A stretch of DNA of 10,502 bases from PALSA-1355 sp041499515 (GCA_041499515.1 JBGQKM010000220.1:1-10502), one strand, 5' to 3'; positions 1-7,914 are shown, counted from the stretch's first letter. The notes: a model not told the origin generated them from the letters alone. Translations and numbers: made by a program.

Positions 1-3000
1 CCGGCCGGCCCACCGCACGGCGGCACGCTGGTCGAGTACGAAGCGTTCATCGAAGGTCAACTGCGCAAAACGCGCAGCCACGTGCGCAGCGTCGACGTGG
101 CCAGCGCGCTGATGACCCTGGCCGCCGGCACGCTGGGCTATTTCTTTGTCGTCGCCCTGGTCGACCACTGGGTCGTTTACGGTGGGCTGGGTTTTTGGGG
201 ACGCCTGGTTTTTCTAGCCGTCTATCTGGCCGCGGCGCTCACTTATCTGGCGCGCGAGGTGCTGCCGCTGGTGGTGCGGCGCATCAACCCGGTCTTCGCG
301 GCCTATACGATCGAACGCAGCCGGCCCTCGTTGAAAAACGTGCTGGTCAACTTCCTGTTGTTCCGCGCCAACCCTGCGGGCATTAATGAGGTTGTCTATC
401 AGGCTATCGAGGAGCAGGCGGCGACCCACCTGGCCAAAGTCCACGTCGAAGTGGCCGTGGATCGCACGAAACTGATTCGCATCGGCTACGCGCTGGCGGC
501 CATGCTGCTGGTCTGCGCGCTGTACACGATCTTCTCGCCCAAGGATCTGCTGCGGACCGTGGGGCGGGTGGTGATGCCGTGGGCCGAAATCGGCGCGCCG
601 ACGCGCACCGAAATCGTCGAAATCGAACCGGGCGATGCGGAGGCCTTTCGCGGCCAGCAGGTCACGATCAAGGCCCGCGTGCAGGGACTCGCGGCCGATG
701 GCAAAGTGACCGTGGTCTACACGACGGCCGACGGCCAGGTGGTCGATCGGCCCATCGAGATGAAACTGCCGCCGCAGGGCTACCAGCATGTCGCGGTGCT
801 GCCGGCCGGAAACGCCTCGTTGCAGCAAACGCTGACCTATCGGATTCAAGCCGGCGATGCGGTGACGAAGTCGTATCGCGTCGAGGTCGTCGCCGCGCCG
901 ACGATCGTGGTCCATGGCGTCGAATACCGCTATCCGTCCTACACGGGCCTGTTGACGAAGCGCGTCGAACACCAGGGCGATCTGAAGGCGATCGAGGGGA
1001 CCGAAGTCACGCTCGAAGCGCTGGCGAATCAGGACATTCAATCGGCCTATGTCGATTTCGACTGCGACCAGAAGCTCGACTTGCGGATGCAAACCGAGGG
1101 GCAAGAGGCCAAAGCGACTTTTCGGCTGACGCTGCAAGACGACCGCCGCACGCCCGAGCACGATTGCTACCACCTGGTTTTCAAGAACGAACAGGGCCAA
1201 CAAAACCCGCAGCCTGTGCGGCATCAGATTGAGGTCACGCGCGATCTGCCGCCGGAGATCCAATTCGTCGGGCCGAAACAGGACGAGCTCGATCTGCCGC
1301 TCGGCGCGGCCGTGAATCTGGAGATCGTGGCCAACGATCCCGATTTTGCCTTGCGGATGGTTCAATTGTCGGCCACCTCTCTCGGGCAGCCGCTGTTGGA
1401 CAAGCGGCTGCTGGATGAAACGCGGCCCGGCCAATTCGTCAAGAAACTCCGCTTCGACCCGCGCAAGCTGGGGCTCAAAGTCGGCGACGTGGTGGAGTAT
1501 TGGGCTGCGGCCGAAGACAACAAGGATCCACGGCCCAACCGCAGCGAAACGGCCCGGCGGCGGATCCGCGTCGTTTCGCCCACCGCGCGGCCCCCGAAGG
1601 ATCAAATCGCGCAGCGCGACCGGCCGGGCGACGGACAGCAGCAGGAAGACGCCGATGCCAAGCCGGGCGGCGACGATAATCCACAGGACGACAACCCGCG
1701 GCCTGATGAGAAGCCGCCGGCAACCGACCCGGAAAAGGCGGACCCGCGCGACGCCGCCGCGGCGGACGCCAACGACAATCCGCCGCCGAAGGAGAATCCG
1801 GCCGAGCAGAATCCGGACCAGGGCGCCGACGATAAGAATGACCAGCCGGCCGGCAATCAGGGCTCGCAGCGGCCGGGCGGTCCAAGCGACAAACCGAACG
1901 ACCAATCGGCCCAACCGCGGGAATCGAATCCCGGTGTGCCGGCCGACGGTTCGGATGATGGCGAGGCGATCGAAAAAATCCTCAAACATCGCGACGAACA
2001 AAACAAATCCGATCCGCCATCGGACCGCTCGCACGGTTCGCAGCGCGAAGAGCAAAAACCGGGCGGTTCCAAGCAACCCTCCGACGACCAGAGCGCCGAT
2101 CCAGGCAACGCGGACGCCGGTCAGCCAAAACCCGACGCACGGCAGCAACGGCCCGAACAAAAGCCCAGCGGCGAAAACAGTAAGAAGTCCGATCAACGCA
2201 ACCAGCAGTCCCCGTCGCCCAAAACATCGCCCGAACAACCCGACAAGTCGCAGGGCCAACAAGCCGCAAAAGATTCGCAGGCCGGCGATAACGACAAGGG
2301 CCAGGGTGACAAGGGCCAGGGCGATAAGGGCCAGGGCGATGGCGACAAGGCCGATGAAGCCAACGGCCAGCAGCCAGGAAACGAAGGTCAACAAGGCCAA
2401 CAGGGACAAAAAGGTCAAAAGGGTCAGAAGGGGAAACCATCGGCCCAGGGAAAGAGCAGCCAGCCGGGAGAGGGCGGCGAGGAATCGACCGATCCTCAAA
2501 AGACTTCGCCACCGAGCGGCAAGGGGCCGGGCAAGCCGACCGACGCCAGGCCGGGCGATGATGATTCGCAAGACGAAGCGGCTCCCGCGGGCAAGGACGC
2601 GCCCAAAGGCCGCGGCACGCCGCGCGAAAAACCGGCCGGAACCGCCGACCCGCAAGCGACCGACGACTCGGCCGATGCACAACAGGGCCAGCCGCAGCCC
2701 GGCGACCAAAAGTCGGCAGGCAAACCCAGCGCGAAACAGGCCCCGCCCAAAGGCAAGCCGGACGGCGCGGGCGAAAAGAGCGATCAGGCCGAAGCGACCG
2801 ACGGCGAGGCATCGGACCAGAAACCGGCTAACGACTCGCCGGCGGATCAGGCCTCGAAGCCGGGCCAAGGCGCGCAGTCCAAAAACGATTCGTCGCGCGA
2901 CTCAAAGCCCAAGAAGCAACCGTCCTCGCGCGAGGAATCGAATCCCGACGCCAAGGGTGGCGACGGCGAAAAGGAAAAGGGCTCCTCCGGCGCCGGCCAG

Positions 3001-3960
3001 ACCGGAAAAGACCGCCAGGGCTCGCCCAATTCGCAGGGCAAAAGCCAGCCGCGCGAAAAATCGCAGCCCACCGCGCCCGACGATAAAGACGCGAAACAAG
3101 ACGACGCCGCCCAATCGCCCAGCAACAGCGAGCACGAATCGAACACGCAGGGACAAGAGGACGGCGATCGATCGGGGGGCGGCAAAAAAGGGGGCGGACA
3201 GAAGGCCAACAAGTCAGGCACCGGCGGCGCCGGCCAGAACACCGCCGCCGACGAAGGCGCCGGACGCAGTGACGAACCGGGCCAAGGCGAAGACTCCGAT
3301 CGCGCCGGCGGCAACCGTGAAGCCGGCAAGAAAACCGGCCAGAGCGGATCCAAGCCCGGCCAAGGATCGCAAAGCAGGCCGTCGACCGACTCGGGCGGCA
3401 AGTCGGGGCAGGGGACCCAGGGCGCGTCGCCGCAGTCGCCGTCCGGAGCATCGGCCGGCGACCAGAATCCGGCTGGCCAGGACGGCCAACAGGCCGCCGA
3501 TCGGCCCAGCGGCGGCAAGCCGAGCGACAACCGGCCGGCGCCCCAGAAATGGAAGCCCACGCCCGACGCGGCCGAGGAGGCCAACTTGGAGTACGCCCGC
3601 AAGGCCACGGATCTGGCGCTGGAACATTTGAAAGATGAGCTGCGCAAAGAGCATCCCGACGCGGACCTGTTGAAACAGTTGGGCTGGTCGCGCGCGGATT
3701 TGGAAAATTTCGTGAAGCGCTGGGAGCAGATGCGCCGGCAGGCACAATCGCAGGGCGACCAACAACCGACCGCCCAGCGCGAACTGGATGAAACCCTGCG
3801 CAGCTTGGGGCTGCGGCCGCGGGGCACCAGTCTCAAGAGCAACGCCGGCCGCGACGATAAATCGCAGGGTTACAAGGAATCGCGCCGTTCCAGCCCGCCC
3901 CCTGAATATGCCGAGCAGTACAAGGAATATACCCAGGGGGTCTCGCGCGGCGGAAAATAG
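1..3960 (+). CDS. Large DUF4175-like membrane protein with a long disordered tail (5' end outside window)
   Basis: The reading frame is open from base 1. A GTG at 82 is a possible start, but the residues before it (LVEYEAFIEGQLRKTRSHVR) look like genuine amphipathic protein, so the start probably lies upstream. Membrane helices are encoded near 109-171, 190-255 and 481-534. About 350 residues follow (540-1590) with beta-rich, Ig-like segments, including a YPSYTG motif and 'EGTEVTLEALAN', which resemble DUF4175-family proteins. From about 1595 to 3550 lie some 650 residues made almost only of Q, G, K, S, D, P, E, N and A, surely disordered, with a short collagen-like run of GQQ/GQK triplets at 2386-2436. 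The tail (3550-3960) is helical and ordered again (EYARKATDLALEHLKDEL, then a PPPEYAEQY motif). I infer an envelope protein with its bulk outside the cytoplasmic membrane. In planctomycetes such genes often follow MoxR/DUF58 genes, but upstream DNA is not visible. Exact function is unknown. Confidence 0.85.
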   Translation, partial: PAGPPHGGTLVEYEAFIEGQLRKTRSHVRSVDVASALMTLAAGTLGYFFVVALVDHWVVYGGLGFWGRLVFLAVYLAAALTYLAREVLPLVVRRINPVFAAYTIERSRPSLKNVLVNFLLFRANPAGINEVVYQAIEEQAATHLAKVHVEVAVDRTKLIRIGYALAAMLLVCALYTIFSPKDLLRTVGRVVMPWAEIGAPTRTEIVEIEPGDAEAFRGQQVTIKARVQGLAADGKVTVVYTTADGQVVDRPIEMKLPPQGYQHVAVLPAGNASLQQTLTYRIQAGDAVTKSYRVEVVAAPTIVVHGVEYRYPSYTGLLTKRVEHQGDLKAIEGTEVTLEALANQDIQSAYVDFDCDQKLDLRMQTEGQEAKATFRLTLQDDRRTPEHDCYHLVFKNEQGQQNPQPVRHQIEVTRDLPPEIQFVGPKQDELDLPLGAAVNLEIVANDPDFALRMVQLSATSLGQPLLDKRLLDETRPGQFVKKLRFDPRKLGLKVGDVVEYWAAAEDNKDPRPNRSETARRRIRVVSPTARPPKDQIAQRDRPGDGQQQEDADAKPGGDDNPQDDNPRPDEKPPATDPEKADPRDAAAADANDNPPPKENPAEQNPDQGADDKNDQPAGNQGSQRPGGPSDKPNDQSAQPRESNPGVPADGSDDGEAIEKILKHRDEQNKSDPPSDRSHGSQREEQKPGGSKQPSDDQSADPGNADAGQPKPDARQQRPEQKPSGENSKKSDQRNQQSPSPKTSPEQPDKSQGQQAAKDSQAGDNDKGQGDKGQGDKGQGDGDKADEANGQQPGNEGQQGQQGQKGQKGQKGKPSAQGKSSQPGEGGEESTDPQKTSPPSGKGPGKPTDARPGDDDSQDEAAPAGKDAPKGRGTPREKPAGTADPQATDDSADAQQGQPQPGDQKSAGKPSAKQAPPKGKPDGAGEKSDQAEATDGEASDQKPANDSPADQASKPGQGAQSKNDSSRDSKPKKQPSSREESNPDAKGGDGEKEKGSSGAGQTGKDRQGSPNSQGKSQPREKSQPTAPDDKDAKQDDAAQSPSNSEHESNTQGQEDGDRSGGGKKGGGQKANKSGTGGAGQNTAADEGAGRSDEPGQGEDSDRAGGNREAGKKTGQSGSKPGQGSQSRPSTDSGGKSGQGTQGASPQSPSGASAGDQNPAGQDGQQAADRPSGGKPSDNRPAPQKWKPTPDAAEEANLEYARKATDLALEHLKDELRKEHPDADLLKQLGWSRADLENFVKRWEQMRRQAQSQGDQQPTAQRELDETLRSLGLRPRGTSLKSNAGRDDKSQGYKESRRSSPPPEYAEQYKEYTQGVSRGGK
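2293..2337 (+). repeat. Three tandem 15-base units inside the low-complexity coding tract
   Basis: Three in-frame copies of a 15-base unit encode DKGQG three times. They differ only at third positions (GGT/GGC, GAC/GAT), which fits recent duplication or slippage followed by silent change. They sit in the middle of the disordered region, about 50 bases before the GQQ/GQK triplet run, and show how that tract may have grown. Confidence 0.85.
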
Positions 3961-4010
3961 CGGCGAATTGTGGCGACACGCCAGGAGCCGAGAAGTTAGG
4001 ATATCCGTTC

Positions 4011-4033
4011 GCACGCGCGCGGTTCGCGCGTGC
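4011..4033. other. GC-rich hairpin between the large membrane protein gene and nadB
   Basis: GCACGCGCG (4011-4019) pairs perfectly with CGCGCGTGC (4025-4033) around a 5-base loop, CGGTT. The hairpin lies 50 bases after the upstream stop and 44 bases before the chosen nadB ATG. No T run follows, so it is not a classical intrinsic terminator. It could slow read-through or protect an mRNA end. It also covers the alternative GTG start of nadB at 4030, which argues against that start. Confidence 0.45.
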
Positions 4034-4077
4034 GCCCCCCGAGTCGAAAACCTCCATCCTCCGCGTCGGCCGCCGGC

Positions 4078-5682
4078 ATGCTCGAACGCACCGCTCGCTA
4101 TCTCGTGCCGTTTCATCCCAAGCGGGTCCCGCACCGTTTCACCGACGTGCTGATCATCGGCGGCGGGCTGGCCGGTCTGCGGGCCGCGCTGGCGGTGCCC
4201 GCCGAACAGTCGGTGCTCGTGATTACCAAGGGCAGCCTGCGGCAGTCCAACAGCAACTTTGCCCAAGGCGGAATCGCGGGAGTCATTGATCCGGAGGACC
4301 GGTTCGAGGATCACATCGCCGACACGCTCACCGCCGGCGGAAAACTGTGCGAAACCGCCGTGGTCGAGATGGTGGTGCGCGAAGCGCCGGCGCGGATCAA
4401 CGAGCTCATCGAATGGGGCACCCATTTCGATCAGGAGTCGGGCACTCTGGCCCTGGGCCGCGAAGGGGGCCACAGCCACCATCGCATCGTGCACGCGTTG
4501 GGCGACGCCACCGGCAAGGAAGTGATGCGGGCGGTGATCGATCGGGCCTGCGGCTTGCCCAACGTCGAAACCTGGGAGCACGCCTTCACGCTCGATCTGC
4601 TGACTGACGAGGGCCGTTGCCGCGGCGCGCTGGTGTGGAGCGCCGAACGAGGCAAGACGCTGGTCTGGGCCAAGCAGACGATTCTGTGCACCGGCGGCAC
4701 CGGACAAATCTATCGCGAAACCACCAATCCGGAAGTCGCCACCGGCGACGGATTGGCGATCGCGTATCGGGCCGGCGCCGAGCTGCGCGATATGGAGTTC
4801 ATGCAGTTCCATCCCACCGTGCTGTACATCGCCGGCAGCAGCCGCAGCCTGATCACCGAAGCCATGCGGGGCGAAGGGGCCCGGCTGGTCGATCGCCACG
4901 GGTATCGCTTCATGGGCGATTACGACCCGCGCGGCGAACTAGCGCCGCGCGACGTGGTGAGCCGCGCCATCGTCACGCAAATGGAACGCACGCGGCACCC
5001 GAACGTGTATTTGGATCTCACGCATTTGGAGCCGGCCGGCGTGCGTGCGCGGTTTCCGGGCATCGCCAGCACGTGCGCCGAATTCGGCTTGGATATTACG
5101 CGCGATTGGATTCCGGTGCGGCCCGGGGCCCACTATATGGTCGGCGGCGTCACGGTCGACATGGAAGGCCGCACGACGTTGCCTGGCTTGTGGGCCGCGG
5201 GGGAGTGTACCTCCAGCGGTCTGCATGGAGCCAATCGGTTGGCGTCCAACAGTTTATTGGAAGGGCTGGTCTACGGCGCGCATGCCGGCGCGGGAGCGGC
5301 CCGCGAGGCGGCGAAGATCGACGACGATTTTCGCGCGTTGCCGCTGATGAACCTGCCGCTGGAGGAAGGGACCGAGCCGCTGGACCTGGCCGACATTCGC
5401 AACTCGCTCAAGAGCCTGGTCTGGCGCAGCGCCGGCGTGCGCCGCGATCGCGAGCACCTGCTGGAAGCGGCCGAGAACATCGACCGTTGGTGCGGCTATG
5501 TGCTGGCCCGGCAGTTTGCCGACGCCAACGGCTGGGAGTTGCAGAACATGCTGACGGTGGCGCGGATCATCATCGAAGCGGCCCTGGCGCGCGAAGAAAC
5601 CCGCGGCGTCCATCTGCGCACCGATTTTCCCGAGCCCGACGACGCCCACTGGCAGCGTCGGTTGACGTTTCGCCGTGAGTGA
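4078..5682 (+). CDS. nadB: L-aspartate oxidase
   Basis: This flavoenzyme oxidises L-aspartate to iminoaspartate, which NadA condenses with dihydroxyacetone phosphate to quinolinate: the first step of de novo NAD synthesis, in the cytoplasm. From the ATG at 4078 the protein has 534 residues, close to the E. coli enzyme (about 540). The FAD-binding glycine motif IIGGGLAGLRAA is near residues 24-35, followed by the SNSNFAQGGIAGV signature. Other family motifs are REGGHSHHR (128-136), MQFHPT (H245), APRDVVSR (R291), HYMVGG (H352) and GANRLASNSLLEG (R387). H245, R291, H352 and R387 match the known E. coli active-site residues H244, R290, H351 and R386 offset by one. The C-terminal helical domain is present and ends EETRGVHLR...DFPEPD. 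A GTG at 4030 would add 16 non-conserved residues and lies in a hairpin, so ATG is preferred although no clear Shine-Dalgarno site precedes it. nadA and nadC are not nearby. All key residues are present, so the gene should be functional. Confidence 0.97.
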   Translation: MLERTARYLVPFHPKRVPHRFTDVLIIGGGLAGLRAALAVPAEQSVLVITKGSLRQSNSNFAQGGIAGVIDPEDRFEDHIADTLTAGGKLCETAVVEMVVREAPARINELIEWGTHFDQESGTLALGREGGHSHHRIVHALGDATGKEVMRAVIDRACGLPNVETWEHAFTLDLLTDEGRCRGALVWSAERGKTLVWAKQTILCTGGTGQIYRETTNPEVATGDGLAIAYRAGAELRDMEFMQFHPTVLYIAGSSRSLITEAMRGEGARLVDRHGYRFMGDYDPRGELAPRDVVSRAIVTQMERTRHPNVYLDLTHLEPAGVRARFPGIASTCAEFGLDITRDWIPVRPGAHYMVGGVTVDMEGRTTLPGLWAAGECTSSGLHGANRLASNSLLEGLVYGAHAGAGAAREAAKIDDDFRALPLMNLPLEEGTEPLDLADIRNSLKSLVWRSAGVRRDREHLLEAAENIDRWCGYVLARQFADANGWELQNMLTVARIIIEAALAREETRGVHLRTDFPEPDDAHWQRRLTFRRE

Positions 5683-5737
5683 GAAAAAGGTGTCAGGAAC
5701 CTTTTTCCGCCGGAAAAAGGTTCCTGACACCTTTTTC
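5683..5737. repeat. 55-bp palindrome: inverted pair of REP-like units, likely bidirectional terminator
   Basis: Two 27-base arms (5683-5709 and 5711-5737) are perfect reverse complements around a single C at 5710. Each arm holds one 23-base unit (5684-5706 and 5714-5736), itself a hairpin: arms AAAAAGGT and ACCTTTTT around the 7-base loop GTCAGGA (or its complement). The nadB stop (5680-5682) ends one base before the palindrome, and the stop of the convergent TPR gene (complement of 5736-5738) overlaps its last two bases. Read either way, the transcript would form a long stem ending in a U run, so I infer it terminates both genes. The same unit flanks the transposase at 7228-7914 in the same arrangement, so this looks like a gene-less, mini-element form of that family. 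Confidence 0.85.
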
Positions 5738-7073
5738 ACAGCGCGGACTTCATTTGTGCGAACACGGCGGACCAGTCGTTGCGCTGGGGTTGGCGAAATA
5801 ATCGCATGGTCGGATACCAAGGGCAGTCGCTGCGCCCGTACTGCCACCGCCAATCCGTCGGAAAGGGCAGGCCAACCCAGACCGGCACGCCCAATGCGCC
5901 GGCCAGGTGCGCCGTCACGGTATCGGACGTGACGACCAGGTCGAGCTGCGTCATCAGCGCGGCCGTGTCCATGAACGGTCCATTCGTTTCGTCGAGTTGT
6001 TCGGAGAAATCGAGCACGGAGAATCTGTCGGCGACCTGAGGAATCTGTTCGAGGCCAAAAGCTTTTTGCAAACTGATCAGCCGGACCCCCGGCATGGCCA
6101 ATGGTTCGAAGGCCGCCAGCGGGATCGACCGCCCGGGTTCGTGAGGCGATTTCGGATTGCCCTGCCAACTAATGCCGATCTTGAAGCCCGAGACTTCGCT
6201 GAGCCTCGTCCGCCAGGACTCCACCAGATCGAGCCTGGGCTTGAGATAGGGAATCTGGGCAGGGATGGAATCGGGTCGGGTCTTGAAAAGATGCGGCAGA
6301 CTCAACAGCGAGGTATGCACGTCGAAATGGGGTAGCAGCATGCCCGGCGCGAACAGGCCGTCGAAACCACTGCACGAAAGCAACGTGACCAACGGTTGCT
6401 GCACGGCGACGAACACCTTGTCGCCTTGGCTTTCGAAAAGCCGCAAGTAGCGGATGAATTGCAGCGTGTCCCCCAGGCCTTGTTCGCACTGGACCAGCAG
6501 GGCGCGCCCGGCCAGTTCCGTGCCGTCCCAAAACGGTTTGGGCAGAGCCTGCCTTGTGTAATCCGACTTCTGCCACCTCCACTCGTACTCCGGCCATCCG
6601 CGGGCGTAATCGCCCATGGCCAGCCAAACCTGTGCTCGGTTGAAATGCGCGTCGACGAATCGTGGATTCAATTCGATGGCGCGACCGTAGGCCGCCAGCG
6701 CCTCGTCGAGTCGCGCCTCGTTTTGATAAGCCGCGCCTGAGTTGTGATGAGCTTCGACGGAATTGGGATCGAGCCGCAGTGCCTGTTGATAGCACTGGAT
6801 GGCTTGATCGTTCTTGCGCAGTTTTCGGTAGGCTTCACCGAGATTGACGTGGAACGGGGCGTGCGATCCATAAAAACGAATGGCTTGGGAGATGTATTGG
6901 ATTGCAAGTTCATGCTGGCCGACATGATCCGCGATCACGCCCAGCAGATGCAGCGCGTCGGCATTGCGCGGGTCGGTTTGCAAGACTTGCCGATACAATT
7001 GCTCGGCTTGCGCTAGACGACCGGCGGTTTGGTGTTCCAAGGCGATCTGCAATACTTCCGTGATCGTGGCCAT
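5736..7073 (-). CDS. TPR-repeat protein with a C-terminal GT9-like glycosyltransferase domain
   Basis: The protein has 445 residues. An in-frame TGA lies seven codons upstream of the ATG at 7073 with no other start between, so the start is fixed; no Shine-Dalgarno site is obvious. Five back-to-back 34-residue TPR repeats cover about residues 4-173, with typical endings such as LRLDPNS and IELNPRF. From about residue 190 a Rossmann-like domain follows: LLVQCEQGLGDTLQFIRYL (the GxGD loop seen in heptosyltransferase-type proteins), IGISWQGNP, and TSDTVTAHLAGALGVPVWV, the sugar-nucleotide-site pattern of family GT9. It closes with DWRWQYGRSDCPWYPTMRLF. There is no signal peptide, so it is probably a cytoplasmic glycosyltransferase acting on a protein or polysaccharide precursor; donor and acceptor cannot be told. 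Sampled lines show about 50-62% GC, below nadB (a sampled line gave 70%), which may mean a different history. Its stop overlaps the palindromic repeat. Confidence 0.88.
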   Translation of the reverse strand: MATITEVLQIALEHQTAGRLAQAEQLYRQVLQTDPRNADALHLLGVIADHVGQHELAIQYISQAIRFYGSHAPFHVNLGEAYRKLRKNDQAIQCYQQALRLDPNSVEAHHNSGAAYQNEARLDEALAAYGRAIELNPRFVDAHFNRAQVWLAMGDYARGWPEYEWRWQKSDYTRQALPKPFWDGTELAGRALLVQCEQGLGDTLQFIRYLRLFESQGDKVFVAVQQPLVTLLSCSGFDGLFAPGMLLPHFDVHTSLLSLPHLFKTRPDSIPAQIPYLKPRLDLVESWRTRLSEVSGFKIGISWQGNPKSPHEPGRSIPLAAFEPLAMPGVRLISLQKAFGLEQIPQVADRFSVLDFSEQLDETNGPFMDTAALMTQLDLVVTSDTVTAHLAGALGVPVWVGLPFPTDWRWQYGRSDCPWYPTMRLFRQPQRNDWSAVFAQMKSAL

Positions 7074-7130
7074 CGGAACCCATGACGATAATCAGCACGT
7101 GGCGCCGCCGCCGACAAAGCCCGCAATTCC

Positions 7131-7159
7131 AATGTCTCCGCGACCATCTCCCAAGTCAA
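7131..7159 (-). promoter_or_regulatory. Possible promoter for the TPR-glycosyltransferase gene
   Basis: On the minus strand TTGACT (complement of 7154-7159) stands 17 bases upstream of GACATT (complement of 7131-7136). The -35 element matches five of six consensus bases, the -10 only three. This would give a leader of about 50 bases before the ATG at 7073. It lies about ten bases from the left repeat of the transposon, so insertion there spared the promoter. Seen by eye only; planctomycete promoters are poorly defined. Confidence 0.25.
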
Positions 7160-7168
7160 GCATCCCCA

Positions 7169-7191
7169 AAAAAGGTGTCAGGAACCTTTTT
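7169..7191 (+). repeat. Left REP-like unit of the RAYT element
   Basis: This is the 23-base hairpin unit (AAAAAGGT, loop GTCAGGA, ACCTTTTT), identical to 5684-5706. One extra A precedes it (7168), and the sequence following the shared CTTTTTC diverges from the other copies (TTGCG rather than CGCC or CGGC). It lies between the divergent TPR gene and the transposase, 36 bases before the transposase ATG. Confidence 0.9.
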
Positions 7192-7192
7192 C

Positions 7193-7221
7193 TTGCGTCG
7201 CGATCCGCCGTTAATTAAGAT
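7193..7221 (+). promoter_or_regulatory. Possible promoter for the transposase, predicting a leaderless mRNA
   Basis: TTGCGT (7193-7198) and TAAGAT (7216-7221) are separated by 17 bases. The -35 element starts two bases after the left repeat ends. The -10 element overlaps TTAATTAA (7211-7218), the most AT-rich point in this stretch. Transcription would begin about seven bases after the -10, at or beside the A of the ATG at 7228, so the mRNA would have no leader. No Shine-Dalgarno site precedes that ATG, which agrees. By-eye prediction. Confidence 0.3.
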
Positions 7222-7227
7222 TGAGTC

Positions 7228-7914
7228 ATGGGACGCAGCCCGCGGATCAACTTGGGTGGGTTGGTATATCACGTGCTGAATCGCGCCAATGCGCGGCAGA
7301 CGATCTTCGACGCGGAGGCCGACTATCAGGCCTGGGAGCGGGTGCTCGAGGAAGCGGTCGAGCGGACGCGAATGCGGCTGCTGGCGTATGTGGCGATGCC
7401 TAACCATTGGCATTTGGTGGCCTGGCCGCGCGACGACGGCGATCTGTCGCGGTTCGTCGGCTGGCTGACGCTGACCCACACGCAACGTTGGCATGCCCAT
7501 CGACATTCGGTCGGCCAGGGGCATCTGTATCAGGGGCGGTTCAAATCGTTCGTCACGCAAAGCGACGAGCATCTGCTGACGGTCTGCCGCTATGTCGAAC
7601 GCAATCCGCTGCGGGCCAAGCTGGTCGACCAGGCCGAAGCCTGGCGGTGGTCGAGCCTGTGGCGCTGGTTGGGCGGCGATCAGCAGCAGCAGCGGAGCCT
7701 GCTGTCCGCTTGGCCCATGGCGCGCCCGGGGCAATGGTTGCGTTGGGTGAACCGTGTCGAATCGAAAGGCGATCTGGCGGCGCTGCGTCACGCGACGCAA
7801 CGCGGCAATCCGTTTGGCGAGCCCGGCTGGATGGCCCGCACCGTGCGTAAACTCGGTCTGGAAACCACGCTTCGCCCGCGCGGCCGTCCGCGCGCGGCGG
7901 AAAAAGGTTCCTGA
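7228..7914 (+). CDS. REP-associated tyrosine transposase (RAYT), Y1/HUH family
   Basis: The 228-residue protein belongs to the IS200-like Y1 transposases, which nick and rejoin single-stranded DNA through a tyrosine and a metal held by the HUH motif. YHVLNRANARQTIF is near the N-terminus. The HUH pair lies in MPNHWHLV (H60 and H62). GHLYQGRFKSF follows, then the catalytic tyrosine Y122 in CRYVERNPLRA. The C-terminal LGLETTLRPRGRPR tail is typical of RAYTs rather than of true IS200 transposases, and the length fits RAYTs. All catalytic residues are present, so it appears active. The final residues (EKGS) and the TGA stop (7912-7914) come from the right repeat. The gene probably acts on the 23-base hairpins on both sides and on those at 5683-5737. 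The ATG at 7228 has no Shine-Dalgarno site; see the possible leaderless promoter. Confidence 0.93.
   Translation: MGRSPRINLGGLVYHVLNRANARQTIFDAEADYQAWERVLEEAVERTRMRLLAYVAMPNHWHLVAWPRDDGDLSRFVGWLTLTHTQRWHAHRHSVGQGHLYQGRFKSFVTQSDEHLLTVCRYVERNPLRAKLVDQAEAWRWSSLWRWLGGDQQQQRSLLSAWPMARPGQWLRWVNRVESKGDLAALRHATQRGNPFGEPGWMARTVRKLGLETTLRPRGRPRAAEKGS

Noticed and set aside
214..2868. An 884-codon open frame on the minus strand opposite the large membrane protein gene
   Set aside because: It exists because the coding strand is poor in T and the codon pattern leaves the opposite frame without stops. Its product is a monotonous run of R, L, V, A and F with no domain, while the plus frame has clear membrane, beta and helical segments.
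1346..3631. A 761-codon plus-strand frame overlapping the low-complexity tract
   Set aside because: Its product is almost entirely R, P, A, T and K, the +1 shadow of a Q/G/K/D/S-rich reading frame. It starts in the middle of the ordered region and has no ribosome site.
4030..4077. GTG at 4030 as the nadB start
   Set aside because: It adds a Pro/Ser/Ala-rich stretch not typical of NadB and lies within a hairpin; active-site numbering fits E. coli NadB best from ATG 4078.
3214..4899. A 561-codon minus-strand frame opposite the end of the first gene and nadB
   Set aside because: It runs through two real genes and the gap between them; nadB motifs on the plus strand are unmistakable.
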